From Rosa chinensis (lineage: Eukaryota > Streptophyta > Magnoliopsida > Rosales > Rosaceae): 64,000 nucleotides of DNA. The notes under the pieces were generated by a model, which saw nothing but the letters and a program-made list of their open reading frames with translations, had not been told where the DNA came from and did not search any database. The stretch spans positions 81,202,824-81,266,823 of the forward strand of contig NC_037092.1 of NCBI RefSeq assembly GCF_002994745.2. The letters run 5' to 3'. Below, piece by piece: positions 25,501 through 37,400 of the stretch (position 1 is its first letter; each line of letters begins with the position of its first letter). The position numbers and the translations under genes are program-made.

Positions 25501-26787
25501 CACTATGACATGGAATTACATCAGATGGATGTAAAAAAAAACCTTCTTAATTGGAGAGTTGGAGGAAGAGATCTTTATGGCACAACCTGAAGGTCTCATT
25601 GAACCAGGAAAAGAAAATATGGTCTGTAAGCTTAAGAAATCTATTTATGGACTCAAACAAGCTAGTAGGCAGTGGTATAAGAAATTCGACTCAATGGTTT
25701 CATATTTTGGATTTTCTGAAAATCTTGTCGATGAATGTGTTTATCTTAAAGTTGTTGGAAATAATTTTATCTTTCTTATCCTGTATGTAGATGACATTCT
25801 CCTTGCTAGCAGTAATGTGAAATTGCTTAAAGATACTAAAGCCTTCTTGTCAAGTAATTTTGACATGAAGGACCTAGGAGAAGCATTATATGTGCTAGAA
25901 ATTGAGATTAAGAGAGATAGAAAGCAGGGATTGTTGGGATTGTCTCAACAAAATTATATTTCAAAAATTCTGAAAAGATTTGGAATGGAAACTTGTGCTA
26001 ATGGTGAAGTTCCAATGTCTAAGGGAGATAAACTAACTAAAAATCAATGTCCTAAAACTGATTTTGAGAAAACTGAAATGGAGTCAATACCGTATGCAAG
26101 GCTAGTAGGGAGTTTGATGTATGCAGTTATGCACAAGTCTGTATAAGGCCAGACTTGTCTTTTGCAGTTGGAATGCTATCCAGGTTTCAGTCAAATCCTG
26201 GACATGAGCATTAGACAGCTGGTAAGAAGGTTCTAAGGTACCTGCAAAGGACCAAGGACCATATGCTTGTGTATAAACGTGTGAAAAAGCTTGAACTAGT
26301 TGGCTTTATAGATTCTGACTTTATTGGGAATTATCCTACATCTATGAAGTCGACTTGTGGCTATGTTTATATGCTAGCAGGTGGTGCAATAGCTTGGAAA
26401 ACAATGAAACAATCATTGATAGCTACTTTGACCATGCAGGCAGAGGTGATAGCTATATATGAAGGAGTGTGTGAGGGATTGTGGATCAGAAATTTTATTT
26501 TGGAGACTAAAGTGTTGAGTGATCTTGTAACTGGAAGTTTGAAGGTGTTTTGTGATAATGAGGCTGCTGTGTTCTTCAGTAAGAATAGCAAAAGGTCAAA
26601 TAACTCTAAGCATATAGACCTAAAGTTTTACAGTATCAGGAAAAGAGTTAAAGATGGTGAAGTTGAAATCTCGGGCATTAAGACTGGGGATCAGCTTGTT
26701 GATCCATTTACGAAGGCATTGTCAGTAGCAGCTTTTAAAGAGCATTCCAGGAATATGGGAATTCTGTCGAGTTTTGAAGATGCTTAA
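22583..26787 (+). pseudogene. copia gag-pol polyprotein, heavily degraded
   Basis: Fragments in order are as follows. The gag N-terminus (from MNLNNIQMLTKSNF at 22583) is stopped at 22755 and followed by more stops. A CCHC knuckle (CYFCKKVGHMKKDC) and protease motif (YWLDSGSPLHI) lie in 23238-23606. GAG-pre-integrase is in 23766-24152. The end of the integrase and its C-terminal part are in 24443-25111. Reverse transcriptase is in 25084-25590 and 25559-26146, including YVDDILLA. RNase H is in 26263-26787 (IDSDFIGNYPTSMKSTCGY ... HIDLKFYSIR). Numerous stops and frameshifts separate them. The layout is that of TNT1-94-like copia elements. The decay agrees with the diverged LTRs. Confidence 0.88.
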
Positions 26788-27368
26788 GTTCAGTGGGAGC
26801 AAAATGTTTTGAGAAATTTGTTTTCAGTTTAGTTTAGTTTTTGTTTAGTTCTTGATTTTCTGTTTTGAGTTATGTAACAGAAAACGGTGTACTTCATGTT
26901 TTGACTTAATAAAATGAGGTATTTTCAGTTGATGTTTTGACAGCCTTATTTATTCATTTTGATAAAATTTATGGTTGTTGTATTTTATCAGTTCAGTTCA
27001 AGTGGATTGTTATATATGCATATATTCAGTAAGAAGCAAACATTGATCCACTGTGTGTAAAGAAGTTATGTTTGCATTGTGATTTTGATGTTCAAAATAC
27101 TTAGGTTGGACTGTTGTCAAATAACAACTGCAGTTTGATATATAATGTTATTTGATTGCATCACATTAAGTTGAATTCATGTGAAGTGCAGAAACTGTTG
27201 CTTTGTGGTCTGGAACGAGTATGCTCTTTTGAACATGTCTATTTCTTGATTCTGCAATGGTTATGCATTTTGATAGAATTGAATAGATTTATGGCACCTG
27301 CATCTCAGTGCACACTTCAGCTATTTCTGAAAATTTTCTTGATTCAGTTTGTATAGACAATGATGTCC

Positions 27369-27379
27369 AAGTGGGAGAA
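27369..27379 (+). other. Polypurine tract of copia element
   Basis: aagtgggagaa lies immediately before the 3' LTR, as expected. Confidence 0.75.
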
Positions 27380-27899
27380 TGTTAGAATAAAAGTGAACAT
27401 ATCATCATCTATATTCAGTTTACAAATTGGATTGGAATTTTGTTCATAAATAGGAGTTGTATGTTAAGTACAAAACCTAGAAACCTATTGAGTTAATTAT
27501 ATAAGCTCATAGGTTAGGAATCCATTAGTTGGATTACATTGTAGTTCGACTTGGTGTTGCATTAGGTTTTCTAGTTGTTGGTGACTTGGTTTCTAAGAAA
27601 CACTTTTATGGGAGGATTCTTAGGACCATAACCAATATAAATATAGGAAGTGTTGTTCCCTGCTCTCTCGGTAACAAAGCATAAAGTCATGCCCCATAGA
27701 AAGGAGCTCAAGTCCAGAGCTGAGGAGAAGATCAATTCGTGTTCATTGCCAAGTTCGTTTAGTGCTACTGCAACGGCTCCAAATACAAAAGGTTAGTAAT
27801 TAAATCTTGTGTTTTGGTTCATGTGGTGTTGATTAATATTAAGTGTGTTTATGTTCTTGTGAATTGATCATGCAATTGTTTTGCTCATTTAGTCTAACA
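27380..27899 (+). repeat. 3' LTR of copia element (13910-27899)
   Basis: A 520-bp copy of the LTR at 13910-14431, followed by the duplicated target ccaac. Confidence 0.95.
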
Positions 27900-28359
27900 C
27901 CAACAAATGAAAAGAAATCTAGAAATGAGAAATCTCAACGAAGGGAACTATTATAGTGTCAAGAAGCTAGTAAGAATACATTCTTTAGGGTTTACAACTG
28001 AGGTTACACACATGCTGTTATTGTCGTCCGCCAGTGGACCTAGCAAAGCTTGCCTCCATTCATGGAGTTCCCTCCATTGATCTTTACCGCCTTTTGAATT
28101 AACTTAAAATCCTCCCATAAAAATAAAATAAATAAAAGAGACATTACGCCATTAGCAAAAATCTTGCATGAAAAAAAAAATAAAAAATTTGAAGGTGATG
28201 ACTGATGAACGATTTGTCAGCTAAAATAGTTTTATAAAAAAATCAATAAAGAGAGACGCTAAATTGTCGACGAATTAATGTTTTGTTGGTATACTCCGTG
28301 TATAAAAAAAAATACCAACGAATGATTTGTTGGTTAAAATCCTCCCATAAATTAAAACT

Positions 28360-29101
28360 AATTTCGTTCTTCTCTCTCTCTCTCAAAACCCTAGCCGTAG
28401 GTTTTCTTCATAGGCTAATGCCGAACACGTTCGACAGTTTTGCGGTGCAGTTGCCGGATAGGTAGTGGTTCCTATGCTCGTGTGGCTCTGATGGTGTTGC
28501 TAGGTAGGGAGATTCTGCAAGGTTTGCTCACCCATTTCAATCTTGCTGGTCCGCTGGAGGTCGAAGTGGATTGCGACTCTGTTCTGGCGATGGCAGCGGT
28601 TCCATCTTGGTGCGCGGAGGGGATACTTGGTCCCTCGGGTCGAGTGCTTTGGAGGCAGTGTGGATGGATGTTGTTGGCGGCACTGGGAATGGTCGCGGTT
28701 GGCGTAGTGTTGCTGGTGGGGTGTTTTTGGGCCGAGTCAACTTTGTTGGGTCTTGTTGGGCTGGTGATCTCATTTGGGCTGTGGGCTACAATTTAATTAG
28801 TTTTCTGATTTTATTTTCCTTTTTTAGGGAACTGTAAGTTAGTAATTTAGTTTACTTTCAATAAGGCCCTAAGTTTTTTAGGGAGCTATGCACATTCGTG
28901 CCTCTAGCGAATCTTCTGGAGTAGTATCAATAGAAGATTCATGTTATTTTGATGTATTTAATGTCAAATGAGTGACCTAATTTTATGTACCACTGTGGGT
29001 ACTAACACATCTTCTTGTCTGTCTAGATGACAGCGGAATGGTACGTAATGACCATTCTGGCTTTTGATCAATATATTGGCTTTGCCTTCATTAAAAAAAA
29101 G
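28360..29101 (+). mobile_element. Probable 3' part of a LINE or other poly-A retroelement
   Basis: The stretch ends with a sequence typical of plant LINE 3' untranslated regions (gatcaatatattggctttgc, then cattaaaaaaaa at about 29090-29100). A GC-richer segment with W/G-rich overlapping frames (28440-28800) precedes it. No reverse transcriptase or RNase H motif can be read and no target duplication was found. It could instead be a processed pseudogene. Confidence 0.35.
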
Positions 29102-29245
29102 TTAGACCACAAAAACTCCAAAACCACATGAAGATAAGTGAAGGAGGAAAAAAAAAACACATGACCATTATAATATAATGCAAGGTTAGACTTCACCTTC
29201 TCGATCAATGTTTGCGGTGACTTTGTTAGAACAGAGGATAATAAG

Positions 29246-30131
29246 TCAAGTTGGCATTTTTTCCATTGGGTAGTACCTGCGGGTAATATACCCACCCAGC
29301 AACCAAAATGGGTACTACCCATGATACCCATACCCGGTTTAATTTTTCACGGGTATTTCCATACCCACCCATCGAGTAAATGGGTACCCATCTACCCATC
29401 TACTTTCTTTAATTTTTTTCCCAGAAAAAAAAAAAAAAAAAAAAAAACACCCTCTACTCTCTTTCTCTGGGAAAATCGATATCAGTTCCTTCAGTTCTTC
29501 ATCTCGATCCCAATTCCCTAACCTCATTCACCCAAAAAGCTTGAAGAGGAAGAGGCATGCTTCACCATCGGAGATGAGAACAAGCACGACAAGCCTCCCA
29601 TTGTCGGCTTCTGTGACGTTGACTGCATTGAAGCTATAGACAATGAAGATCAGGATCTCAATTCGAAATCAAAGGAGGAAGGAAGGCGCTGTCAATTCGA
29701 AATTAAGGGAGGAAGGAAGGGACATGTTGTATTGGTAATCAAATTTGAGAAGATGAAGATCTGAAATTGGTTATTAACAATCTAATTTGCGAAGATGAAA
29801 ATTTGGGATTGATAGCCAGACGTGAAAAAGTTTCTTTCTTTTTCATCTTTTTTTTTTTTTTTAAAGCATGAACTTAATTATGTTGGAAATTTTGATTAAA
29901 AAATAATAATAAAAATAAATCTGTAGGAAGTTTTGATAAAAAAAAAAAAAATTGAATAAGTTTTATGGATATGGGTACCCTCGGAAATACCCATACCCGA
30001 GCGGGTTATCTAACACCCATTATCCATTTACCCATGGGTAATCTATTGGTAATCTTATTTACAAATATTTTTACCCAAATAGAGCGGGTACCTATGAGTA
30101 CCCATACCCATGGGTTTTTATGCCATCCCTA
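29246..30131. mobile_element. Non-autonomous hAT element, 886 bp
   Basis: The right end, reverse-complemented, is tagggatggcataaaaaccc. The left end is a decayed counterpart, tcaagttggcattttttcc. An exact 8-bp duplication ataataag lies at 29238-29245 and 30132-30139. Subterminal gggta/taccc motifs are abundant at both ends. The centre has two long A runs. A roughly 120-base open stretch near 29541-29665 could be a captured exon fragment. Confidence 0.78.
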
Positions 30132-30164
30132 ATAATAAGCAATGGATTGATCCTCAAAATTAAT

Positions 30165-30821
30165 TGTAAGCATATATGAATATAATTACAAAATAAGATT
30201 GCAAACGTAATTCAATCCTAAAATATGAATAAATTGAAATTTGCTCAAAATTAAAGAAAGAAGTAATGAAATCACTGACTTGATTAGAGATTGATAAAAG
30301 CTTGCTTGTAGCAATCTCCTAAGACAGAAGTTAATCCCTACTCTTGTGCTTGTAGTTCTTGGACATCTATCTTGCAGGATACAACTATTAGATTCAAGTC
30401 GAAGCATCCTGGCAAACTGTACTATGTGTTTCTCTATAGAAAGAGGGAGGGGGAGTTCTCCTGCGTAGTGTTGCAACTGTTCATTTAAATTCAAACTCAA
30501 TCAACAGTTGTAACTGTTGAATAAACTGATGATGTTTGATAATATCCTAAATAACTGGTATTTGATAATTATCTGAACATTAAACAAAATCTAAAAAAAA
30601 AAAATAATGCAAAAAAAAAAAAATTCATTTTGGCCCAAGAGCCCCATGCCCAAGGCCCATCTTTGATACACACACACACACAATACGGCCTAGCTCAAGC
30701 TTCCTCCCAAATGGGCTTGCTTTTCTTTGTTCATTTCACAAGTTCTCCAAGGGAACAGTTATAACGATGTATTCCTTGAGCTTTTTCTTAGATGTGAGAG
30801 AAACTCCCACATTCTCCAACA
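30165..30821 (-). repeat. Possible solo LTR
   Basis: On the minus strand the stretch starts tgttggagaatgtgggagtt, like many plant copia LTRs, and a TG...CA unit of about 657 bp can be drawn. The flanking pentamers (ttaat and gactt) do not match, and no second copy is in the window. Weakly supported. Confidence 0.25.
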
Positions 30822-33800
30822 GACTTCAATCAAAGACATAACCTCATATACAAATTTTGAGACAAATGTTCACTATTCTCACTACTTAAATCATCATAAG
30901 TGAACCCTTCTGGAGTACTTCTTGTTGTGACTTGTGAGTAATATGTTATAAATAGGAATTATAAATGACCTTTTTCTCTTGTCTTCGTAGAAGCTCTTCT
31001 CACCAGTCGTGCAGTGCTCTTTTATAAGTTCATTAGGAATCATATGAAGCCTTTCGTTTCGTGTTTCTTTCATTATAGTAGCGCTAGCGAGTTGAGTAGA
31101 CGAAACCTGCGATGAAAAACGTACTAAACCACGCAGATAAAGATGATAGCATGCGTAAATCATAATGGCAGTTTTGGGGACCCTAAAATAATCATGCATT
31201 TTCTCTCTTGCAACTATTTTTTTCTCTTGAGAAAAGAATACGATCGAGGGACTAAAACAAAGCAACTATGTATCCTATAATGGATCTAAAGGCTAAAGTA
31301 GTCGATCAAGGTCGGTATAACCTATGTGTCGAGATACAAATGACCTAGCGAGGTTGAGAAACTGTACATATTGAGTTGGATCAACTTGGAAGATAAACTC
31401 TTGAACAATCTTTTCACAAGAGGGTTTCGTTATGCATGAAAGAGCTTATCGATGAGTGACTCTGACCGGCCAGTTGGTGAGTGAAGTTATGTTAGCTAGG
31501 AAAAAGAACATGTTTAAACAATATTTTGAACCGATGGGTTTTAAATTATTGATCGGTAGTCAACATTTTTTACTTAAGGTTCAGATCATACATCTTTGAT
31601 CGTTGAACTATATTATCGTCAAAATATATACTAATCAATATTACCAATTAAAAAAACTCTATTAAGCCCCCACATCTTTTAGCTTACGCAAGTTTTGCAA
31701 AATTAGTGCGATTGAGTTATCCATTAATCTCGCTCAAGGTTCACTCCTCAAATGCATGGTAAATTGCCTTTAAGCATGCATATATGCTAACTAATCATTC
31801 TCTGCTGTCATTAATGACCACATAGTACAAATAATTATTATGCTTATAAGAGAAGTCTTCTTCTCTCTCACATAACTTTCACTAAATTAACCATACCAAA
31901 AGTAAATTAACTAAGAGAGAAAGCACTCTATGCCCCATAATTTGATATAAATGGAGAAGGTTCCACTAAAATGGTCCATCAAATGGGGCACCAAATGTAA
32001 AAAAGAATCGAAAAGCTTTCCCTCCGCAATGATTTGAAAGTGGGGGATCCAACGTTCGAAAGTAAACCTAACCAGGACTCACTTTTGCCCCCCTTGTTCA
32101 TTTCAAAAGAATAGAAAAGAAAACCCTAACGTAAACTTGCTGGTTTGTTTGCCTTTATTCCACGAAGAATGTGACCCAGCCACCGAAGATATTGATTGAA
32201 AAGCACCTCACTTTACCTACCCACAACGAGGCAGCACAATGAGGACAACTACGTAATTCTCATGTTTTACTAGAAAGTCATGCTTTTACCTTCTCCTTGA
32301 GAACCTAATCTAACCAATTTTAACTACTTCTCCACTCTCATTTACCGTTGAGGTCGATCCCAAAGAGTTGAGTAATATGATGCACTCGCTAGCTAGAACA
32401 AAAATGAGCCAAGTTGTGAGTTACTTATGCGGACTGACACTACGCTACATGGCTACTTCATACTCGTGCAGGTGAGGCGTATGGCGGTCCTAAAGTAAAT
32501 ATTTGACCTATATATCAGTACTTCAGTGGTAGAGCTCCAGATTGATATTGAGTTAAATATGATGCTTACTTAGATAGTTAGTTTACGTTAGGGTGTGTTC
32601 GACTGCCTTAACCACAGACTATTTTACGAAACAGAGAGACATTACTTTAACTACATGAGTTATCAATTTCTTTAGCAAGAAACAATATTGTTTTCATATA
32701 AATTACATATATAAGCAATGGATGCAGCATTTATTATAAGCAATGGGAATCTATATATAGATTATGGCCAAGATCAATATCAATCAACCAATGGGAATCT
32801 ACATATATAAGCAAGATTATGCATTGCTACTCTTCACTAGTACCACTAGCTAGGGATCATATAAATCCTATTCAACACGAGTATTAATTTGGCGAACACC
32901 ATTGAACATGTAGAGGTCCAACAATACAAGAATGGATGCAGCATTTATTATAAGTCCAGCAACAATGCCTTTAATAAAGCAGGTTATAATGCTAATATAT
33001 ATTCCCATCATTTTAGCCAAATCATGCCGTCCAGTCCAAAGATCAAAGATCCCCAAAGGACTACACTTTTTATAATCTTATGGAGCTCTTATACCACATT
33101 TTGTTGATCTAATGATGTAATAAACTATTTTATTTCGGCGTTGTTATAGGATATTTTTTGAAAGTTATTTTGGTCAGCATAATTTATAGAGCAAATGCCA
33201 AACATGCATAATTAATTATATGGGAATGCTAACAATTTTCTTCTATTTAATATTTTTAGAATAATACAATATTTTTCCACTCAACATTTTAGTATAAATT
33301 TAAGCATTCAACTAAATATTATTTGTTAGGTTTAGATTATTCAACGAGATATTATTTTCCCAACACCCTTAATTACTCATGAGTGACCACACATCAAACT
33401 GGAATTGTAAACACGCAGAAGAAAAAAAAGTCAAGTCATACGCATCACAAACATTCATAATACACATCATATAAGGCACATAAAGACGTGATTGAACGGA
33501 TAGCTCATAGTTAGCTTCTATCCTTATGATATTATGTAAAAATTGGGACATCCAACTCAAAATCAGTTGACACTGAATTACTGAATGAGAAGGCATAGAG
33601 TTTATATGTTTTTGCATGACTTAAGTTTGCTTTGAACTCACTCAAAATATCATTCAATCTACAATTTGACCGTTTTTTCTGGGAGTCTATTTGGAACATC
33701 ATGGAGTTGAGTAATGTGGTGACTTTAGCTTTTCCAACCTGATAGGAGATCACCTCTGCCACGTGGAGGGACCAGATCCAAGTCAAAGTCACCTCAACTT

Positions 33801-33900
33801 TGACTTAATTTCATATTTTCGTGTTTCTAAGCCTTGGACAAGTTGGGAGACAACAACGTTTCAATTTCAGGTCTTTTAAATGTAATCTATGTACCTCTCT
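30822..33900. other. Intergenic, no gene recognised
   Basis: AT-rich DNA with only short, unconvincing frames. A 22-base string (atggatgcagcatttattat plus aa) occurs at about 32719 and again at 32934. The distal promoter of the kinesin gene probably begins near the right end. A CT-rich microsatellite lies at about 33920-33950. Confidence 0.5.
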
Positions 33901-33949
33901 CCCTAGCCTCTCCAACTCTCGTTCTCTCTCTCTCTCTCTCCCTCTCTGT

Positions 33950-34419
33950 AAGAGTACATGAATAGTTGGAGGAGCATTCAATGAGCTTCTACTAAATTTT
34001 GAATGCTGCTTCTTTCACAAAGAACACGGGAAACCTGCTTTGCTTCACCTTCCCATTCCTCTCCTTCAGATCAGATCTACTACAAACTCAAACTCTCAAA
34101 CCTCCATTTTCTTCCGGGGCTTGCTTAAATTTTCCAGGACTTCAAGACCCTTTAAAGGTTAGAGCTTCACAACCACACTTCAATTGTTCACACCATAAAT
34201 GTTTCACAAATTTCGTTTCTTTTCTGTGATTAGTATAAAGGCCATACCTTTATTCTTCAAACTCTGTTTCTATCTTTTCTAGATTTTAAGTTTTCTGATA
34301 GTTGATTGAGGTTTTTGTCCAATTATAGGCTAACTAGTTATTTAAATTGCATTGGTTTATGTATTGCAGATTGCAGAATAAAGAATATTAAGTTGTACTT
34401 TTTTCTTGGAGACATCAAA
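33950..34419 (+). promoter_or_regulatory. Probable 5' leader of the kinesin-14 gene, with an intron
   Basis: A CT-rich tract (about 33895-33950) precedes the leader, as often near plant transcription starts. A GT-AG intron from about 34158 (ttaaag/gttaga) to about 34369 (tattgcag/attgca) would join a first non-coding exon to the exon holding the ATG at 34420. This is inferred from splice signals only. Confidence 0.4.
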
Positions 34420-37400
34420 ATGCCGCAAGAAAATTTCTTATCAAATATCTTTCAATCATCTCCTGGCAAGAACTTGAGAGGGTTGAAGGGTTTAGTCTCC
34501 AACAATGATCAGGCTCATAATCCATATGCAAACCCAGATGAGCTCATCAATGACTATGAATTGGCCCAGAGAAAAGCAGAGGAAGCAGGTATAAAAACAG
34601 CAACTACTACTACTAATTAGTATACTGGGGTGTCACACATGTATTATAATTTAACCTTTTCCCAAGATTCTAGGCCTAAATTATACTTATTCTTGGGATA
34701 TGGTTCCCCTATTTTTCAATTTTTTCTAAAATATATGTTTTGGTTGAACTGTTTTGAATTATTAAATCACTGTTATTTGTTTTCCAGGTAAAAAAATGTA
34801 TTTGTATTTAATATGTAAATTTCGTAGTGCGATATACCATTATGTTGCGCGGAATGCGGGTGCTGCTGAAATGTGGTGATTATTGCTTATGATGGTTTGG
34901 GGCCGAAAAGACATCAACTTATGACTTGGACCCATTTTTTGTAATTTTTTGCTTTTTGACTCTTCTAATCTTATACATTGAAAGGAGGCTTAGAATAAAT
35001 TTGTACACCAGTAATCATTGATCATAATTCTAATGAGATTTGAAAGCAAAACATATATTTCTTTTGCTTTTGATATCAAGATCAGCGTCACCACGCTTTC
35101 GAACCCCTCCAACTTGTGGGTTATTGCAAAGTCGAGTGCATTTCTTTAAAAAACTTTCAAAATTTGCATAAGAAACACAAATTTCAATTTTTTAAATTTG
35201 GTTCGATACCTTCACCCGAAAAAAAAAAAAAAAAAACTTCTTTAATATTTAGTTCTTGATCACCTTGATGTGTTTATAGTCTAGGATGACCAACTTCAGT
35301 GATGGGTTTGTTTGACCTGAAAGCTCAAATGGCACTTTACGTGTATTTGAAAACGTTTGCGAGTATTTGATGACTGTAAATTTGTAATTGCGCTAATTTT
35401 AGCTGCAAGGAGATACCAAGCAGCAGAATGGCTGAGGAAAATGGACTATGGTGCCTTAGAAACACTGTCCAAAGAACCCTCTGAAGAAGAGTTTCGCCTT
35501 TCACTCCGCAATGGCCTAATTCTCTGCAATGTCCTCAACAAGGTCAATCCTGGTGCTGTTCTCAAGGTACCCTTCCCTTGTTGCAAAAATTAGTTCTAGC
35601 CAGGGTTAACAGTTTCAATAACAAGGATGGAGGAAATGTGTTTCATCTTTGATTGCATACTTATGTTTTATCATAAGCAATGTCATACTTTCTTTCTTGA
35701 CTTCTCATTTTTGTTTCTCTTTTGGGTTTCGAAATAGGTGGTGGAAAATCCCATTATTGCTGTTCAGTCGACAGAAGGGGCAGCACAGTCTGCAATTCAG
35801 TATTTTGAGAACATGAGGAATTTCCTCGAGGCTGTCAAAGCCATGAAGCTCTTGACATTTGAAGCCTCTGATCTGGAAAAGGTCAGATTATATCATAGTT
35901 TGCAACATATTCAATAAAAATATGCATTTTACTGCCTTTAATTCAAGACAGTTTGTAATACACCTACTTTAGTATTTCAACCCTCAACTTGTTATGGTTT
36001 CTCTATGGTTCTATATGTCCTTCAATTGTTTCTTTCTATGTTTGCTGGTCTTTTCCTTTTCTAATTTTTGAGAGGTTCGCATTTTCAGGGAGGCTCGTCG
36101 AGTAAAGTTGTAGACTGCATTCTGTGTCTCAAAGGTTACTATGAATGGAAGCAAGCAGGTGGAATCGGAGTTTGGAGATATGGTGGGACTGTGAGGATCA
36201 CATGCTTCCCAAAAGGGTCATCATCCTCCTTAGGAGGCAGTGAAAGCGCTGATGAGTCAATAGATGAATCCGATTCATCACAATTTGAACAACTGTTGGA
36301 CTTTCTTCATCTCTCGAGTGAGGTGTCAACTGAGGAATCCAGAACTGCCGCTGCTTTGGCTTTCCTTTTTGATCGTTTTGGCCTTGGACTTCTTCAAGCT
36401 TACCTTCATGAGACCAATGGGATTGAAGATTTTCCTTTGAATGCAATGGTAGGTAAGACTCTTGTTATTTATATGATTCTACTGTTTTACACCTTTTAAC
36501 ACCTTTTAAATAAAGATTCTATTGTTTTATGGAGTCTGATTAGTATAAGTTGTAAAATTCTATAGGTAATAGATACTTTGCTAAGTAAGGTAGTCAAGGA
36601 TTTCTCAGCACTACTTGTTTCTCAAGGCACTCAGGTATGTAAACATTTTTGCTCATCAAAAAGTTTTTCCTGTAACCCTGTTACTAGAATCTTGTTGAGG
36701 TACTTTGTTAATTGGGTCAAAAGATTTTGCCTGATTATGAATTTCTTGTAATAGTCAACACACAACTAACCTTATCTCTCTTTTGCAACGCTCTATAGCT
36801 TGGCCTGTTTTTGAAGAAACTATTGAGAGGTGATATTGGTGCTCTGTCAAAATCTGAATTTTTAGAAGCCATGAAAAATTATCTAGCACAAAGAAGTCAT
36901 ATGCTGTCGAGTGATCTGTCCAAATTCTGTATTTGTGGGGGAAAACGAGAGGCTCTCCATCATAGTATTAGTCACTCATCTGATCATGAAGAATTAATTG
37001 CCATTCAACAGAAGCAGCTTGAGGTGAGGAAATGCAATGCTCCATTTCCTATAAGTACAATTGTGACATTGAGCAAGGAGCTGTCAACTGAAATTTTAAT
37101 CTGCAGTTGAGTCTTCTCTTATATCTTACTGTCTGTCTCGGATATTTTTAGGAGTTAAAGTCCTCTTTCCAAGAAACAAGACTTGAAGTCAAACATGCTC
37201 ATTCAAACTGGGAGGAGGAACTTAGAAGGCTTGGTACGTTCCATAGATTTGAACATTTATGTCAAATAGGAAAGGAGTCAGTTGTTGTATTACAATTCGT
37301 CAAAGCATTGGATGATCTTACACTTTCTTTTGTCTCAGTGCACCATATTAAAGGTCTTGAAGTAACTTCCTCTTCTTACAACAAAGTTCTTGAAGAAAAC

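Larger units (their letters stand above)
13910..27899 (+). mobile_element. Older Ty1/copia LTR retrotransposon containing a nested hAT and a nested LINE
   Basis: The 5' LTR is 13910-14431 and the 3' LTR 27380-27899, with an exact 5-bp duplication ccaac at 13905-13909 and 27900-27904. The primer site follows the 5' LTR and a polypurine stretch (aagtgggagaa) precedes the 3' LTR. The LTRs carry many scattered differences, so this copy is clearly older than the one at 3704-8471. About 6.8 kb of the span is foreign: the hAT at 14588-18923 and the LINE at about 19518-21967. The copia itself is about 7.2 kb. Its gag-pol is heavily broken (22583-26787). Confidence 0.93.

Noticed and set aside
28440..28837. 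118-codon and 88-codon plus-strand frames as a host gene
   Set aside because: Overlapping frames of W/G/V-rich character in GC-rich DNA followed by a LINE-like 3' end. No domain recognised.
30165..30821. Solo LTR with confidence
   Set aside because: The terminal pentamers do not match and no second copy exists here. Kept only as a low-confidence feature.
30894..31265. 123-codon minus-strand open frame
   Set aside because: No recognisable domain, no homologue known to me, biased composition. Probably chance in AT-rich DNA.
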